NCBI RefSeq assembly: GCF_037151175.1
Contig: NZ_JBBCOR010000008.1
Coordinates: 1 to 64,000, forward strand
Length of the DNA: 64,000 bases
Direction: 5' to 3'
DNA from: Asaia sp003994335
GTDB lineage: Bacteria; Pseudomonadota; Alphaproteobacteria; Acetobacterales; Acetobacteraceae
Shown here: positions 32,658-41,317 of the stretch, piece by piece
Numbering within the stretch: position 1 is the first letter of the stretch
How the letters are laid out: each line of letters opens with the position of its first letter
Notes under the pieces: model-generated
Told to the model about the DNA's origin: nothing
The model's database searches: none
What the model saw: the letters and a program-made list of their open reading frames with translations, nothing else
Position numbers and translations under genes: made by a program

Positions 32658-33640
32658 TTTGAACGATCTCCAAACCATCCGCGGCGCCAGAAAATGAACA
32701 GAGGCAGAAGCACCGAGGCAAGCATCAGGCATAACGCATAGAAATAGCCGTAATGCCACTCGAGTTCCGGCATGATCTTGAAATTCATGCCGTAAATACC
32801 GGCAAGCAGCGTAGGCGTGATCCCGACGAAACTGACCACCGTCAGCAGCTTCATGCCGTCATTCTGATCGATACTGATGAAGCCCAGCGTCGCATCGAGC
32901 AGAAATTGTACCTTCACCGTCATCTGCGCCACGTAATCATTCAGTGAGGCCACGTCACGCCCGAGAATGCGCAGACGCGCCTGAAGCGAATCACGGAACT
33001 CGAAATACCGCGCATCGCCCAGATACATGCCGATGCGATCCACCCCGAGCAGGCTCTCGCGTATCGACGATGTCAGATCACCGCTTGCCCCCAGCTCGCG
33101 CAGGGTCTGGCGAAGCACATCGGCATTACGCACATGGCGCCTTGGACGCGTACTGGTGAAAACCGTGCGGGAGATGGTGGCCAGGGTATGACCGGCGCTT
33201 TCGAGAATATCCGCCAGTCGGTTCACCACGGTTTCCAGCAGATGGATGACCAGCTCCGGCACATCGGATAATGCAAAATCGACATCATTGGCCGCGAGAT
33301 CGCGACTCATGGTTTCGAAGGCCGTGTAGTTTGCATAGCGCAGGGTAATGAACCAGCGCTCGGATACAACCATACCTACAGGATAGGCGGTCAGGGCATC
33401 ATTGATCATCCGCACGAGCGGTGTGGACAGATAGATCACATCCCCCTTGCGGTAGTGGCGGGACGAACTCTCGATTTCCTCGAGCGCTTCACGACGCGGA
33501 AGCGAGATTCCACTCACGGCCTCGGCGAGGCGTATCTCGTCCTCCGTCGGGTCAACAAGATCCAACCAGGCGACATCCTGAGCATCATCGGCGGCCAGAA
33601 TTTCATGAACGGGGCGCCCCACCGGATGCGCAAGAAACAT
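32654..33640 (-). CDS. corA: CorA-type magnesium/divalent cation transporter
   Basis: The 328-residue protein has an acidic-helical cytoplasmic N-terminal domain and two C-terminal membrane segments. The family signature YGMNF (here GIYGMNFKIMPELEW) links them, followed by a second segment ending FWRRGWFG. CorA channels bring in Mg2+ as pentamers. The start at 33640 follows a weak ribosome-binding site; the gene is divergent from trpB. It overlaps the downstream exported-protein gene by 4 bp. Confidence 0.92.
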   Translation of the reverse strand: MFLAHPVGRPVHEILAADDAQDVAWLDLVDPTEDEIRLAEAVSGISLPRREALEEIESSSRHYRKGDVIYLSTPLVRMINDALTAYPVGMVVSERWFITLRYANYTAFETMSRDLAANDVDFALSDVPELVIHLLETVVNRLADILESAGHTLATISRTVFTSTRPRRHVRNADVLRQTLRELGASGDLTSSIRESLLGVDRIGMYLGDARYFEFRDSLQARLRILGRDVASLNDYVAQMTVKVQFLLDATLGFISIDQNDGMKLLTVVSFVGITPTLLAGIYGMNFKIMPELEWHYGYFYALCLMLASVLLPLFIFWRRGWFGDRSK

Positions 33641-33765
33641 CGTGATTTCCTTCCCCTCGCGGGGTGCTTCTCCCCTGCGGGTCGGGAATGGACGTCATGC
33701 CGCCCCTCTGGTATCGCAGAAACCCGCTCGCCATGTCGATCCATGCCCCGGACAGGAGATGCCCC

Positions 33766-34992
33766 ATGAGTTCTGAAGTTCCGTCCCGTCTCAACAGCCT
33801 GCGCAATGGTCCCGACCAGCGTGGTCGCTTCGGCAGCTTCGGCGGCCAGTTCGTAGCGGAAACGCTCATGCCGCTGGTGCAGGATCTGGCAGAAGCCTAT
33901 CAGGCCGCCAAGGCCGACCCCGAGTTCCGGCGCGAGCTCGATTACTACTTCCGCGATTATGTGGGACGTCCCAGCCCGCTCTGGCATGCGAAGCGTCTGG
34001 GCGAGGCACTTGGGGGCGCGAAGATCTACCTCAAGCGCGAAGAGCTCAACCACACCGGTTCGCACAAGCTCAACAACGTGATGGGCCAGATTCTGCTGGC
34101 GCGCCGCATGGGCAAGACGCGCATCGTAGCGGAGACCGGGGCAGGCCAGCATGGCGTGGCGACGGCTACGGTCTGCGCCTTGTTCGGCATGAAGTGCACC
34201 ATCTACATGGGTGCGGTCGATGTCGAACGGCAAAAGCCCAATGTGTTTCGCATGCATCTGCTCGGTGCTGAAGTGCACCCCGTCACGGCAGGCTCCGGCA
34301 CACTCAAGGACGCCATGAACGAGGCCATGCGCGATTGGGTAGCCAATGTGCATGACACCTATTTCCTCGTGGGCACCGTCGCGGGTCCGCATCCCTATCC
34401 GGAGATGGTGCGGGACTTCCAGTCGATTATCGGCATCGAGACGCGCGAGCAGATGATGGCGGTCGAAAATCGCCTCCCGGACGTGCTGGTGGCCGCTATC
34501 GGCGGCGGCTCCAATGCCATGGGCCTGTTCCACCCCTTTCTCGATGATGAGTCCGTGCGCATGATCGGCGTCGAGGCGGCAGGTCATGGGCTCGATAGTG
34601 GCTTTACGGCGGCCTCGATCTCCCGCGGCCGCTCGGGCGTGCTTCATGGCAACCGCACCTATCTTCTTCAGGATGAGTTCGGCCAGATTGCCGAGGCGCA
34701 TTCCATCAGCGCAGGGCTCGACTATCCGGGCATCGGGCCCGAGCATTCCTGGCTGAACGATATCGGCCGCGTGGAATATGTGGGCGTGACAGACAAGGAG
34801 GCGCTCGACGCCTTTCAACTCCTGACCCGCACCGAAGGCATCATCCCCGCTCTCGAATGCGCCCATGGCCTGGCGCATGTGATGAAGATCGCGCCAGACA
34901 TGGCCGCGGATCAGATCATCGTGCTCAATCTGTCGGGCCGCGGAGACAAGGATATCTTCACCGTCGCCGAGCATCTGGGAGTATCACTGTGA
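33766..34992 (+). CDS. trpB: Tryptophan synthase beta subunit
   Basis: A 408-residue PLP enzyme starting MSSEVPSRLNSLRNGPDQRGRFG with AGGAG 8 nt upstream. KREELNHTGSHKLNN carries the PLP Lys, ETGAGQHGVATA follows, and GGGSNAMG binds the PLP phosphate. TrpB joins indole and serine. trpA overlaps its stop by GTGA. An upstream in-frame ATG (33664) would lie within the corA promoter region and is not favoured. trpF is not next to it. Confidence 0.96.
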   Translation: MSSEVPSRLNSLRNGPDQRGRFGSFGGQFVAETLMPLVQDLAEAYQAAKADPEFRRELDYYFRDYVGRPSPLWHAKRLGEALGGAKIYLKREELNHTGSHKLNNVMGQILLARRMGKTRIVAETGAGQHGVATATVCALFGMKCTIYMGAVDVERQKPNVFRMHLLGAEVHPVTAGSGTLKDAMNEAMRDWVANVHDTYFLVGTVAGPHPYPEMVRDFQSIIGIETREQMMAVENRLPDVLVAAIGGGSNAMGLFHPFLDDESVRMIGVEAAGHGLDSGFTAASISRGRSGVLHGNRTYLLQDEFGQIAEAHSISAGLDYPGIGPEHSWLNDIGRVEYVGVTDKEALDAFQLLTRTEGIIPALECAHGLAHVMKIAPDMAADQIIVLNLSGRGDKDIFTVAEHLGVSL

Positions 34993-35804
34993 GTCGTATC
35001 AAGGCCCGTTTCGAAGCGCTCAAGGCCCAGTCGCGGGGTGCGCTCATTCCTTATCTGCAAGCCTTCGACCCCGACCTCGAAACCTCGCTCGCCCTGCTGA
35101 AAGGCATGCCCGCGGCGGGGGCCGATCTGATCGAAATCGGTGTCCCCTTCTCCGACCCCTCAGCCGATGGCCCCACCATCCAGCAGGCCGCCCTGCGCGG
35201 CCTGAAGGCCGGCGCCACTCTGGCTGGCGTTCTCGACATGGTACGCGCCTTTCGCAAGAACGATAACGAGACCCCCATCATCCTCATGGGCTATCTCAAC
35301 CCGATCGACAGCTATGGTCCTGCCCGTTTCTGCACCGATGCTGCCGAGGCCGGTGTGGACGGGCTGATCATCGTCGACCTCCCCAAGGAGGAAAGCGACC
35401 TGCTGGCTGAGGATGCGCAGCGATGCGGGCTCGACATCATCCAGCTCGTGGCACCCAACACCCCGGATTCACGCCTTCCCCTGCTTCTCGATGACGCTTC
35501 CGGATTCATTTATTATGTGAGCATCACCGGCATTACCGGCACACGAACGGCTAGCGCCGATGAACTGGCTGCAGCCCTGCCGCGCCTGCGCGCCGTCAGC
35601 CCCCTGCCGGTCGCGATCGGTTTTGGCATTCGCACCCCGGAACAGGCAGCGCAGGCCGCCTCGGTGGGCGATGCCGCCGTCGTAGCGTCAGCTCTAATCG
35701 CTACACTGGCGACCACACTGGAGGACGGCAAGGCGACAGCCATGACCGTTCCAAAGGTTCTCGGCCAACTGGCTGAGATCGCTAACGCCGTGCAGGCACG
35801 ATAA
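34989..35804 (+). CDS. trpA: Tryptophan synthase alpha subunit
   Basis: The 271-residue TIM barrel starts at GTG overlapping the trpB stop. It carries ADLIEIGVPFSDPSADGPTIQ with the catalytic Glu, ILMGYLNP, DGLIIVDLPKEE with the catalytic Asp, and YYVSITGITGTR, VAIGFGI. TrpA releases indole from indole-3-glycerol phosphate and passes it through the tunnel to TrpB. A strong terminator follows 26 bp after the stop. Confidence 0.96.
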   Translation: MSRIKARFEALKAQSRGALIPYLQAFDPDLETSLALLKGMPAAGADLIEIGVPFSDPSADGPTIQQAALRGLKAGATLAGVLDMVRAFRKNDNETPIILMGYLNPIDSYGPARFCTDAAEAGVDGLIIVDLPKEESDLLAEDAQRCGLDIIQLVAPNTPDSRLPLLLDDASGFIYYVSITGITGTRTASADELAAALPRLRAVSPLPVAIGFGIRTPEQAAQAASVGDAAVVASALIATLATTLEDGKATAMTVPKVLGQLAEIANAVQAR

Positions 35805-35830
35805 GCAGGCCTTCGAGGATCGCATAAATG

Positions 35831-35869
35831 AAAAAGGGCCGCCCGGAGATCACCCGGTGCGGCCCTTTT
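35831..35869 (+). terminator. Rho-independent terminator after trpBA
   Basis: AAAAGGGCCGCCCGG pairs with CCGGTGCGGCCCTTTT across a short loop and is followed by TTTTAA. It fits the end of the trpBA transcript; the A run on the other side could let it serve the opposite strand too. Confidence 0.85.
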
Positions 35870-35872
35870 AAT

Positions 35873-35893
35873 GAGCGTCAGGCTCTGACGCTC
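35873..35893. repeat. Perfect 9-bp inverted repeat with GCT loop
   Basis: GAGCGTCAG and CTGACGCTC are separated by GCT. It lies between the trpBA terminator and the stop of the HdeD-like gene (minus), so it may end that gene's transcript, although no T run follows. The arm GAGCGTCAG is the same word as the tandem repeat at 23907. Confidence 0.55.
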
Positions 35894-35901
35894 CGCTCTT
35901 C

Positions 35902-36471
35902 TCAGCGCCCGTTGCGCTTGAGCGACAGCCCGAATGAGAGAGCCGAGATACCGCCAAAGATCAGTTCGATGGCAATGAAGGTACCGATAAGCCACAGCCC
36001 CGACCAGGGCAGGGTCACGAAGATGAAAATGCCGGTCAGCAATGCGACAACGGCGCTTAGAACCATGGTCCACCAATTGGCGACATGGCGATGTCCAGCC
36101 GCCCAGAGCCCGCGCATCACACCTGATGCCATGAGGCAACCCGCCAGAAACGCGGTCAGAAACAGAGAGCCGGTCTCAGGCTCCTGGATCAACAGAATAC
36201 CCCCCAACACATAGAGAAATCCCATCAGCGCCGTGATCCAGAAACGCGATCCCGGTACGTCACGATGAGCAAAACTCTGGGCCAGATAAGCGACGCCCGA
36301 AAAGATCAGCAGCATGCCGATGACCACGATACTGGCGAGGGTCGTGACCACCGTATCAAGAAAGGCGAAGGCGCCGAGCACGATCAGCACAATCCCGATA
36401 CCGATAAACCAGTTGGGCTTGAGTTGCGGATCGATGGGCGGGAGACCGGGAATATTGCCAAAACCAGACAT
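35902..36471 (-). CDS. HdeD family (DUF308) membrane protein
   Basis: A 189-residue inner-membrane protein with six hydrophobic helices, starting MSGFGNIPGLPPIDPQLKPN. It matches HdeD/DUF308: GIGIVLIVLGAFAFLDTVV in helix 1, the IVVIGMLLIFSGVAYLAQ turn, and GLWLIGTFIAIELIFGGISAL near the end. E. coli HdeD contributes to acid resistance at high cell density, which would suit an acid-producing organism; the exact role here is inference. Confidence 0.85.
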   Translation of the reverse strand: MSGFGNIPGLPPIDPQLKPNWFIGIGIVLIVLGAFAFLDTVVTTLASIVVIGMLLIFSGVAYLAQSFAHRDVPGSRFWITALMGFLYVLGGILLIQEPETGSLFLTAFLAGCLMASGVMRGLWAAGHRHVANWWTMVLSAVVALLTGIFIFVTLPWSGLWLIGTFIAIELIFGGISALSFGLSLKRNGR

Positions 36472-36595
36472 GTTGTTGCTTTCCTCTCTTTGTCAGTCAC
36501 TACGCGTCACGAGGTCCTGCGGGCGCATGGGAGGCTTGTGAACATTATGTTATCCTGCCCCCATTCCGTGAGTCTTTCGGGCTGATCAAGTGGGT

Positions 36596-36611
36596 TGTTT
36601 CACGTGAAACA
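36596..36611. promoter_or_regulatory. parS site (perfect 16-bp palindrome)
   Basis: TGTTTCACGTGAAACA matches the bacterial parS consensus exactly. It is intergenic, between the HdeD-like gene and plsC, 10.5 kb from parA. The surrounding 36472-36756 gap contains no other feature I can support. Confidence 0.93.
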
Positions 36612-36756
36612 CCGAGGGGATCTGGAATTCGCGACGCAGATCGCGACCCAGCTCACACGATGCTGCGCACAAAAATCCAGTTCTGATCAGTTCGCCCTGC
36701 CAACAGATTGTCCCGAATGATTGTCACAATTGATTCCTGACAGTATTGATCGGGTC

Positions 36757-37836
36757 ATGAGCGCAGATCACGTCCCAAACCGGCGCGCCGGATTTCTGTC
36801 CCGACGAGGCAAAACCCCCTCATCGAGGCCTGAGATGCGTGCTCATACCAAAGAGGTCCTTCCTTCCTTGCACGAAACGGCAAAACCCGGTTTCTGGGGT
36901 CGCAAGGTCGAATTCCTCAACGCTGCAACGCGTCTGGTTGGCGTCATCATCTGGGTGCCGCTCTCGGTTGGTTTTGAAGCCCTGCTCCTCCCTATTCCGG
37001 GCGTCCTCAAGATCCGCTGGACCAGGGTCATCTGGGGTGTGCTCTGCAGATTACTGGATCTCGACATCAAGGTAATCGGTCACCCCGTCGGCACTGTCGG
37101 CGGGCAAAAAGGTCGCGACCGTGGGGAGCGCCCGGTGATCTATGTCGCCAATCACTCGTCGTGGCTCGATATTCCCGTTCTGGGCACCAAGATCTACTCG
37201 GTTTTCGTCGCCAAGGGCGATATCGAGCGGTGGCCCATCATGGGACTCGTTTCCAAGATCGGGCGCACGATCTTTGTCAGCCGCAATCGCAGCACCACCG
37301 GGCGCGAGCGCGACCAGATGATCACACGGCTCGCAACCGGCGATAACCTCATTCTCTTTCCCGAAGGGACGTCATCGGACGGGTCACGCGTGCTCCCCTT
37401 CATGTCCACCTTCTTCGCCATAGCCAAATTGCCGCGCCTGCCCAAAAACGCGCCACCTATAGACATGCCGAGCTACCCTCCCGGACTGACGCCCCTCATT
37501 CAACCGATCTCGCTCGTGTATGATCGGCTTGAAGGCCTGCCTGTAAACCGCACAAGGCGCGCCATATTCGCCTGGTACGGGGACATGGATCTGGGGCCGC
37601 ATGTCTGGCAGTTTTTGAAAAGGCGCAGCAAGCGTGCGACCATTCTGCTCCATGCGCCACTCGCCCCCGAGGACTTTCCCAGTCGCAAGGCTCTGGCCAA
37701 TGCCGCCTGGACTGCTGTTGCCCATGGCGCAGCGGCTCTGCGCCAGAATGACGAGTCGATAGAGGGCTGGCACCCTCTGCGACACAGAGACAAGGCCGCT
37801 GCAGCCAATCAGAAATCGATTTCGGTCGTGGCGTGA
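36757..37836 (+). CDS. plsC: 1-acyl-sn-glycerol-3-phosphate acyltransferase (PlsC family)
   Basis: The product (359 residues from this ATG) has a membrane helix after residue 60 and the acyltransferase blocks NHSSWLD (block I, HX4D form) and FPEGTSSDG (block III), with GRTIFVSRNR between. It makes phosphatidic acid from lysophosphatidate. An ATG at 36835 with GAGG 6 nt upstream is a strong alternative start (333 residues); the 5' 26 codons are less conserved-looking. The 3' end overlaps the convergent TonB receptor gene by 28 bp. Confidence 0.88.
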   Translation: MSADHVPNRRAGFLSRRGKTPSSRPEMRAHTKEVLPSLHETAKPGFWGRKVEFLNAATRLVGVIIWVPLSVGFEALLLPIPGVLKIRWTRVIWGVLCRLLDLDIKVIGHPVGTVGGQKGRDRGERPVIYVANHSSWLDIPVLGTKIYSVFVAKGDIERWPIMGLVSKIGRTIFVSRNRSTTGRERDQMITRLATGDNLILFPEGTSSDGSRVLPFMSTFFAIAKLPRLPKNAPPIDMPSYPPGLTPLIQPISLVYDRLEGLPVNRTRRAIFAWYGDMDLGPHVWQFLKRRSKRATILLHAPLAPEDFPSRKALANAAWTAVAHGAAALRQNDESIEGWHPLRHRDKAAAANQKSISVVA

Positions 37837-40001
37837 TAAGTCCGGGGTAGTCCGGCAACGGCCGAATTCGTGGCCCCCGCTCCGCCATCGGACGAACTCG
37901 GATAGACAGATGCCCAATATCGGGCATCCGTGACATTGCTCACGCCAAAGCGCAGAACCATCGGAACACGGTAAAGATGAAAGCCGTAGCGTGCACCCAG
38001 ATCAAGCGTCGTGAAGGCTGCCGCAAACTGGCGATTCTCATTGTCGGCAGCCCGCCTGCCGACATGGTGCACACTGGCATTGACCGCCCCGCCCCGCATC
38101 CAGTTCGGATGATAATCGAGCAACAGACTGACCTGCACGGGTGCCACCCCGACCACCTGCTTATGCGATGTCAGCGCAGATCCTGTCTCCCCCACCTGGG
38201 CATCCAGCCAGGTTATCCCACCAATCATACTCACAGATTTCAGAACCCGACCGGCAATCTGGCCCTCAACCCCATAATTGCGCTGCTGCCCCGCCTCACG
38301 ATACAGCGCGCTCGACGGATCAGTGAACGCATAGCCACGCGTCATACGAAAACCCGCTGCGCTGAGCATCAGGCCGGGAACCGGCCGGTACTTGGCTCCG
38401 AGTTCATATTCTTCTGAACGCAGCGGGGCGAGCACCTCATTGGCATTGGCGCTTGAGGCAGGCGCCACAGGCCCGGCCTGTACGGAACGCCCCCAGGTCC
38501 CGTAGAAACTCGTCCGGTCGTCGAGCTTGTAGATCAGGCTCACCATCGGGGTAAAAACCGCCGAAGCGTCATAGGCAGCCGTTCTCACCCCTGCCTTGTT
38601 TGCACTCGTCGTATCAAGCCAGCTCCAGGCCAACGTTCCCATGACCGAGACCTGCTTCGTCAGCGCAATCGTATCGCCTGCCATCAAGGATTGCGTCTGA
38701 AGGAATGCCGATTGATACCGCCCGGAGAAATAGGGCTGACTCCCCCTGAACACGAGCGGCGCCCCGACCCGGGCCGTGCCCAGAACCTGGCTCGCCCCTT
38801 GCGTGGGATTGTAATTACCCATGCTGTACCCGTTCGAGCCCAGCACCACCTGATGCGCGAACGGACCCGTTCTGAACGCCCCATTAAGATAGGCCGTGTT
38901 CGACCATACCTTGAAATCATTCGCGGTCGCGGCCGCCGCAATCGTGCTGCGATAATGGCCAAGCGAGTCCGTCAGTTGATTGGTCACCCCGAAAACATTG
39001 CGCCAGGCATCCTGATACAGGCCGCCCAAACTCAGTGACCAGTCAGCGTTGAATTGGTGGATGACCTTCGCAAGCACCGTATTGGTCGCCGCGTTATAAC
39101 CGGCAAAATCCTGACCATAGCCGCGCTTTGAAAGATCGGGCGCCGATGGCAACGCAATGCCGGTGGCATAGGAGAACCCTCCCGCATAACCGCGCTGGGC
39201 ATAGCTGTACTGACTGGCATCCACCTGTATGCGGGTCTTCTCGTCAAGCCTGAGATCAAAGGCCCCGGCAATCAATCCGCGTCGCAAATGGGTCCCGGGC
39301 GCATAGGTCGCGCCGGACTGGTTGAGCATCGTCACCCGGTAGCCGAACCATTTGCCGCGTCCAGCCCGACCGGAGGCATCGAGCGATTCAAGCGGCGCTC
39401 CGGTCGAGTCCACCCCGAAAACCAGATGCTCGCGCCTCTGATCGGTTGGACGGCTGAGCGTATAGTCGAAAGTCCCCGCCGGGTTTTGCGGCCCGTAAAG
39501 CGCGCCGGAAAGCCCGTTGAGCACCTGAAGAGAGTCGAACATCTCCGCCGCATAAGGGGTCGTGATCACCATGTTCAGCCCGTCCATGCGCGAATTCGCG
39601 ATGACATCGGCTTCAAAGCCGCGCGACTGCGGGCGGCTGGTATTGGGGTCGCCCCGCATTTCGAGCTGTACCGAGGGCAGATACTGGGCAAGGTCATTCG
39701 CGTTGCGCGATTGCTGGTTCACGATCACGTCGTGCGGCACTGCCATGACCGAAAACGGCGTTTCGAGCAATGAGCGTGTCCCGAGCGGGCCGAGCGCCGC
39801 ATCGTGCCTGCCGTACTCTGCAGCCATTCCTGCCGCCTGTCGTCCCTTGACCCGAACCTCTTCCACCTGGCGCGCAGCGGGTTGCCCAGGCAAGGGAGCC
39901 CCCCATGACCGGACCGGGAAGAAAAGCAGCGCGGATACGACGAGGCTGTAACGCCGGGAGCGATCATGAGAGCGACAGGTCATGCTTCGTTTCCACAGCA
40001 A
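37809..40001 (-). CDS. TonB-dependent outer-membrane receptor (siderophore type)
   Basis: A 730-residue receptor with a signal peptide (cleaved near SWG-A), a plug domain (SLLETPFSVMAVPHDVIVNQ, then LPSVQLEMRGDPNTSRPQSRGFE) and a 22-strand barrel ending in Phe (TTEIDF), the outer-membrane signal. A VEEVRVKG stretch near residue 47 may be the TonB box. The plug resembles ferric-siderophore receptors of the FhuE/FoxA sort. No FecI/FecR regulator or ABC importer is adjacent. The ligand is unknown. Its stop lies inside the end of plsC on the other strand. Confidence 0.88.
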   Translation of the reverse strand: MLWKRSMTCRSHDRSRRYSLVVSALLFFPVRSWGAPLPGQPAARQVEEVRVKGRQAAGMAAEYGRHDAALGPLGTRSLLETPFSVMAVPHDVIVNQQSRNANDLAQYLPSVQLEMRGDPNTSRPQSRGFEADVIANSRMDGLNMVITTPYAAEMFDSLQVLNGLSGALYGPQNPAGTFDYTLSRPTDQRREHLVFGVDSTGAPLESLDASGRAGRGKWFGYRVTMLNQSGATYAPGTHLRRGLIAGAFDLRLDEKTRIQVDASQYSYAQRGYAGGFSYATGIALPSAPDLSKRGYGQDFAGYNAATNTVLAKVIHQFNADWSLSLGGLYQDAWRNVFGVTNQLTDSLGHYRSTIAAAATANDFKVWSNTAYLNGAFRTGPFAHQVVLGSNGYSMGNYNPTQGASQVLGTARVGAPLVFRGSQPYFSGRYQSAFLQTQSLMAGDTIALTKQVSVMGTLAWSWLDTTSANKAGVRTAAYDASAVFTPMVSLIYKLDDRTSFYGTWGRSVQAGPVAPASSANANEVLAPLRSEEYELGAKYRPVPGLMLSAAGFRMTRGYAFTDPSSALYREAGQQRNYGVEGQIAGRVLKSVSMIGGITWLDAQVGETGSALTSHKQVVGVAPVQVSLLLDYHPNWMRGGAVNASVHHVGRRAADNENRQFAAAFTTLDLGARYGFHLYRVPMVLRFGVSNVTDARYWASVYPSSSDGGAGATNSAVAGLPRTYHATTEIDF

Positions 40002-40250
40002 AACGGGCGAGATGTCACCCCCCCTGTAGCCTGCGCCCAGTCGCGTCAGCCTTGAGCCGTCCCCTTATCGAGATCGCAGGAACATGAGCCATCGAGAGAA
40101 TGCATGGCAGTCGCGATATGGTTTCGAGCGCCCCCCTTTTCAGGAGGGGGAACATAGGGCAGCCTGACAAGGTCTGTCTCTCATGCCACGGAGACGGAAC
40201 AACCGGACATTGTGGCCCGGCTGACACCCAAGAAGGACAAGAACGCTCCC

Positions 40251-40898
40251 ATGGTTTCGAGGACAACGCGCATGACCCGTCGTTTGCTGCGCCCCGCATT
40301 GACTGCCCTTCTTCTGACGGCGCCAGCATTCACCCTTTCCGCCCACCCGGCCTCAGCCCAGGCGGTAATCACCGGCAATCAGAGCATGACGGCGACCGTA
40401 GAAAGCGTCGATCCCGAAGCCCGCTCGGTTCTGCTCCGCGACAAGAAGGGCAGCCTGCTCACGATTACCATCCCCAAAGGCGCGAAGGATCTGCCGCATC
40501 TCGACGCCGGCGATCGTATCTCGATGCGATTCTTCCAGACCATGGCCGCCGATATCGCCAAGCCCGACTCCCCCCTGCCCGAGTCGACCGTCTCCTCGGC
40601 CAAAGGCTATGCGAAGCGCCACCCCCATGGCACGCTGATCTCGTTCCAGCGCCAGCGGGTCCGCGTCATCGCCGTCGATGCCGCCGCTCACAAGGTGACG
40701 TTCGTGGACCATTCGGACATCACGCGCACCGTGACGATCACGCAAAAAGCCCTGTTCCCCCTGCTCAGCACACTGAAAATGGGTGACGAGGTCGATGTAA
40801 CCACGATGGATGCCGTCTCGTTCTCAGTTCTGAACCGTACCGTCAATGGTGCCGTATCGGTAACAGAAGACCAGGGCACGCAACCCGCGAGTCACTGA
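40251..40898 (+). CDS. Exported protein of unknown function
   Basis: From the ATG at 40251 the product has 215 residues with a signal peptide (RPALTALLLTAPAFTL, cleaved near ASA-Q). The mature part begins AVITGNQSMTATVESVDPEARSVLLRDKKGSLLTI, a beta-rich pattern like small OB-type or DUF5666-like proteins, and contains KVTFVDHSDITRTVTI and LKMGDEVDVTTMDAVSFSV. I do not assign a family. Other possible starts are the GTG at 40212 and the ATG at 40272, the latter with GAGGA upstream. Confidence 0.72.
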   Translation: MVSRTTRMTRRLLRPALTALLLTAPAFTLSAHPASAQAVITGNQSMTATVESVDPEARSVLLRDKKGSLLTITIPKGAKDLPHLDAGDRISMRFFQTMAADIAKPDSPLPESTVSSAKGYAKRHPHGTLISFQRQRVRVIAVDAAAHKVTFVDHSDITRTVTITQKALFPLLSTLKMGDEVDVTTMDAVSFSVLNRTVNGAVSVTEDQGTQPASH

Positions 40899-40908
40899 GA
40901 GCAGAACG

Positions 40909-41135
40909 CAGGGCTCTGCCCTGCCCCTATGGGGCTCCGATCCCCGGTTCCTCCAAACAGGTGTCCAGAGGACGACGGTCCTCTGGCGGGGTGCGGGGCA
41001 GAGCCCCGCGCATGGCCGTTCTTACAGGGCGCTGCCCTGCACCCGCGAAGGGACAGGCCCCTTCGATCCCCGCTTACCTCAATCAGGTTCTCAAGGGACG
41101 ACTGTCCTCTGGCGAGGTACGGGGCAAAGCCCCGC
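40909..41135. repeat. Composite GC-rich palindromic repeat block (two copies)
   Basis: Two units of about 110 bp are in tandem. Each contains a CAGGGC..GCCCTG stem, a GATCCCCG centre followed by a TCAGGTTC/CAGGTGTCC-type linker, a GGACGACGGTCC or GGACGACTGTCC stem and a final GGGGCAGAGCCCC or GGGGCAAAGCCCC stem. They resemble the blocks at 10655, 30333 and 56705. This fills the gap between the exported-protein gene and the small lipoprotein gene. Confidence 0.85.
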
Positions 41136-41146
41136 AAACCTGCCTG

Positions 41147-41317
41147 CTATTTTGTCTTGGCAGCGGGCTGCCAGAGCGTATCCGGCGGAGGGAGATGAGG
41201 CGAGTTGTCGATCACCCCGTATCCATCGGCCGCATACCCATGATGAGCCACCTTGCGAGGGCCACACCCGGTCAGCGCAACACTCAGCGCGAGAGCGGCG
41301 AGAACCGCGAATTTCAT
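41147..41317 (-). CDS. Small lipoprotein, 56 residues
   Basis: This short gene is read directly: ATG at 41317, stop TAG at 41147. The product starts MKFAVLAALALSVALTGCG, a complete lipoprotein signal with lipobox LTGC (Cys 18), and continues with a Gly/Pro-rich tail (DNSPHLPPPDTLWQP). It is not LptM, whose tail is different. The ATG overlaps the apbC stop (ATGA), so it is translationally coupled to apbC. Function unknown. Confidence 0.7.
   Translation of the reverse strand: MKFAVLAALALSVALTGCGPRKVAHHGYAADGYGVIDNSPHLPPPDTLWQPAAKTK

Noticed and set aside
33514..34974. 486-residue open frame on the minus strand
   Set aside because: It is antisense to trpB, whose plus-strand product is unmistakable. 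High G+C codon bias leaves long shadow frames.
36541..36600. oriC with DnaA boxes near the parS site
   Set aside because: Only one imperfect TTATCC-type match is visible and no cluster or AT-rich unwinding region is present; the origin is probably nearby but not shown here.
40002..40250. Cobalamin riboswitch upstream of the TonB receptor
   Set aside because: The B12-box and the conserved core bases were not found on the minus strand of this leader.
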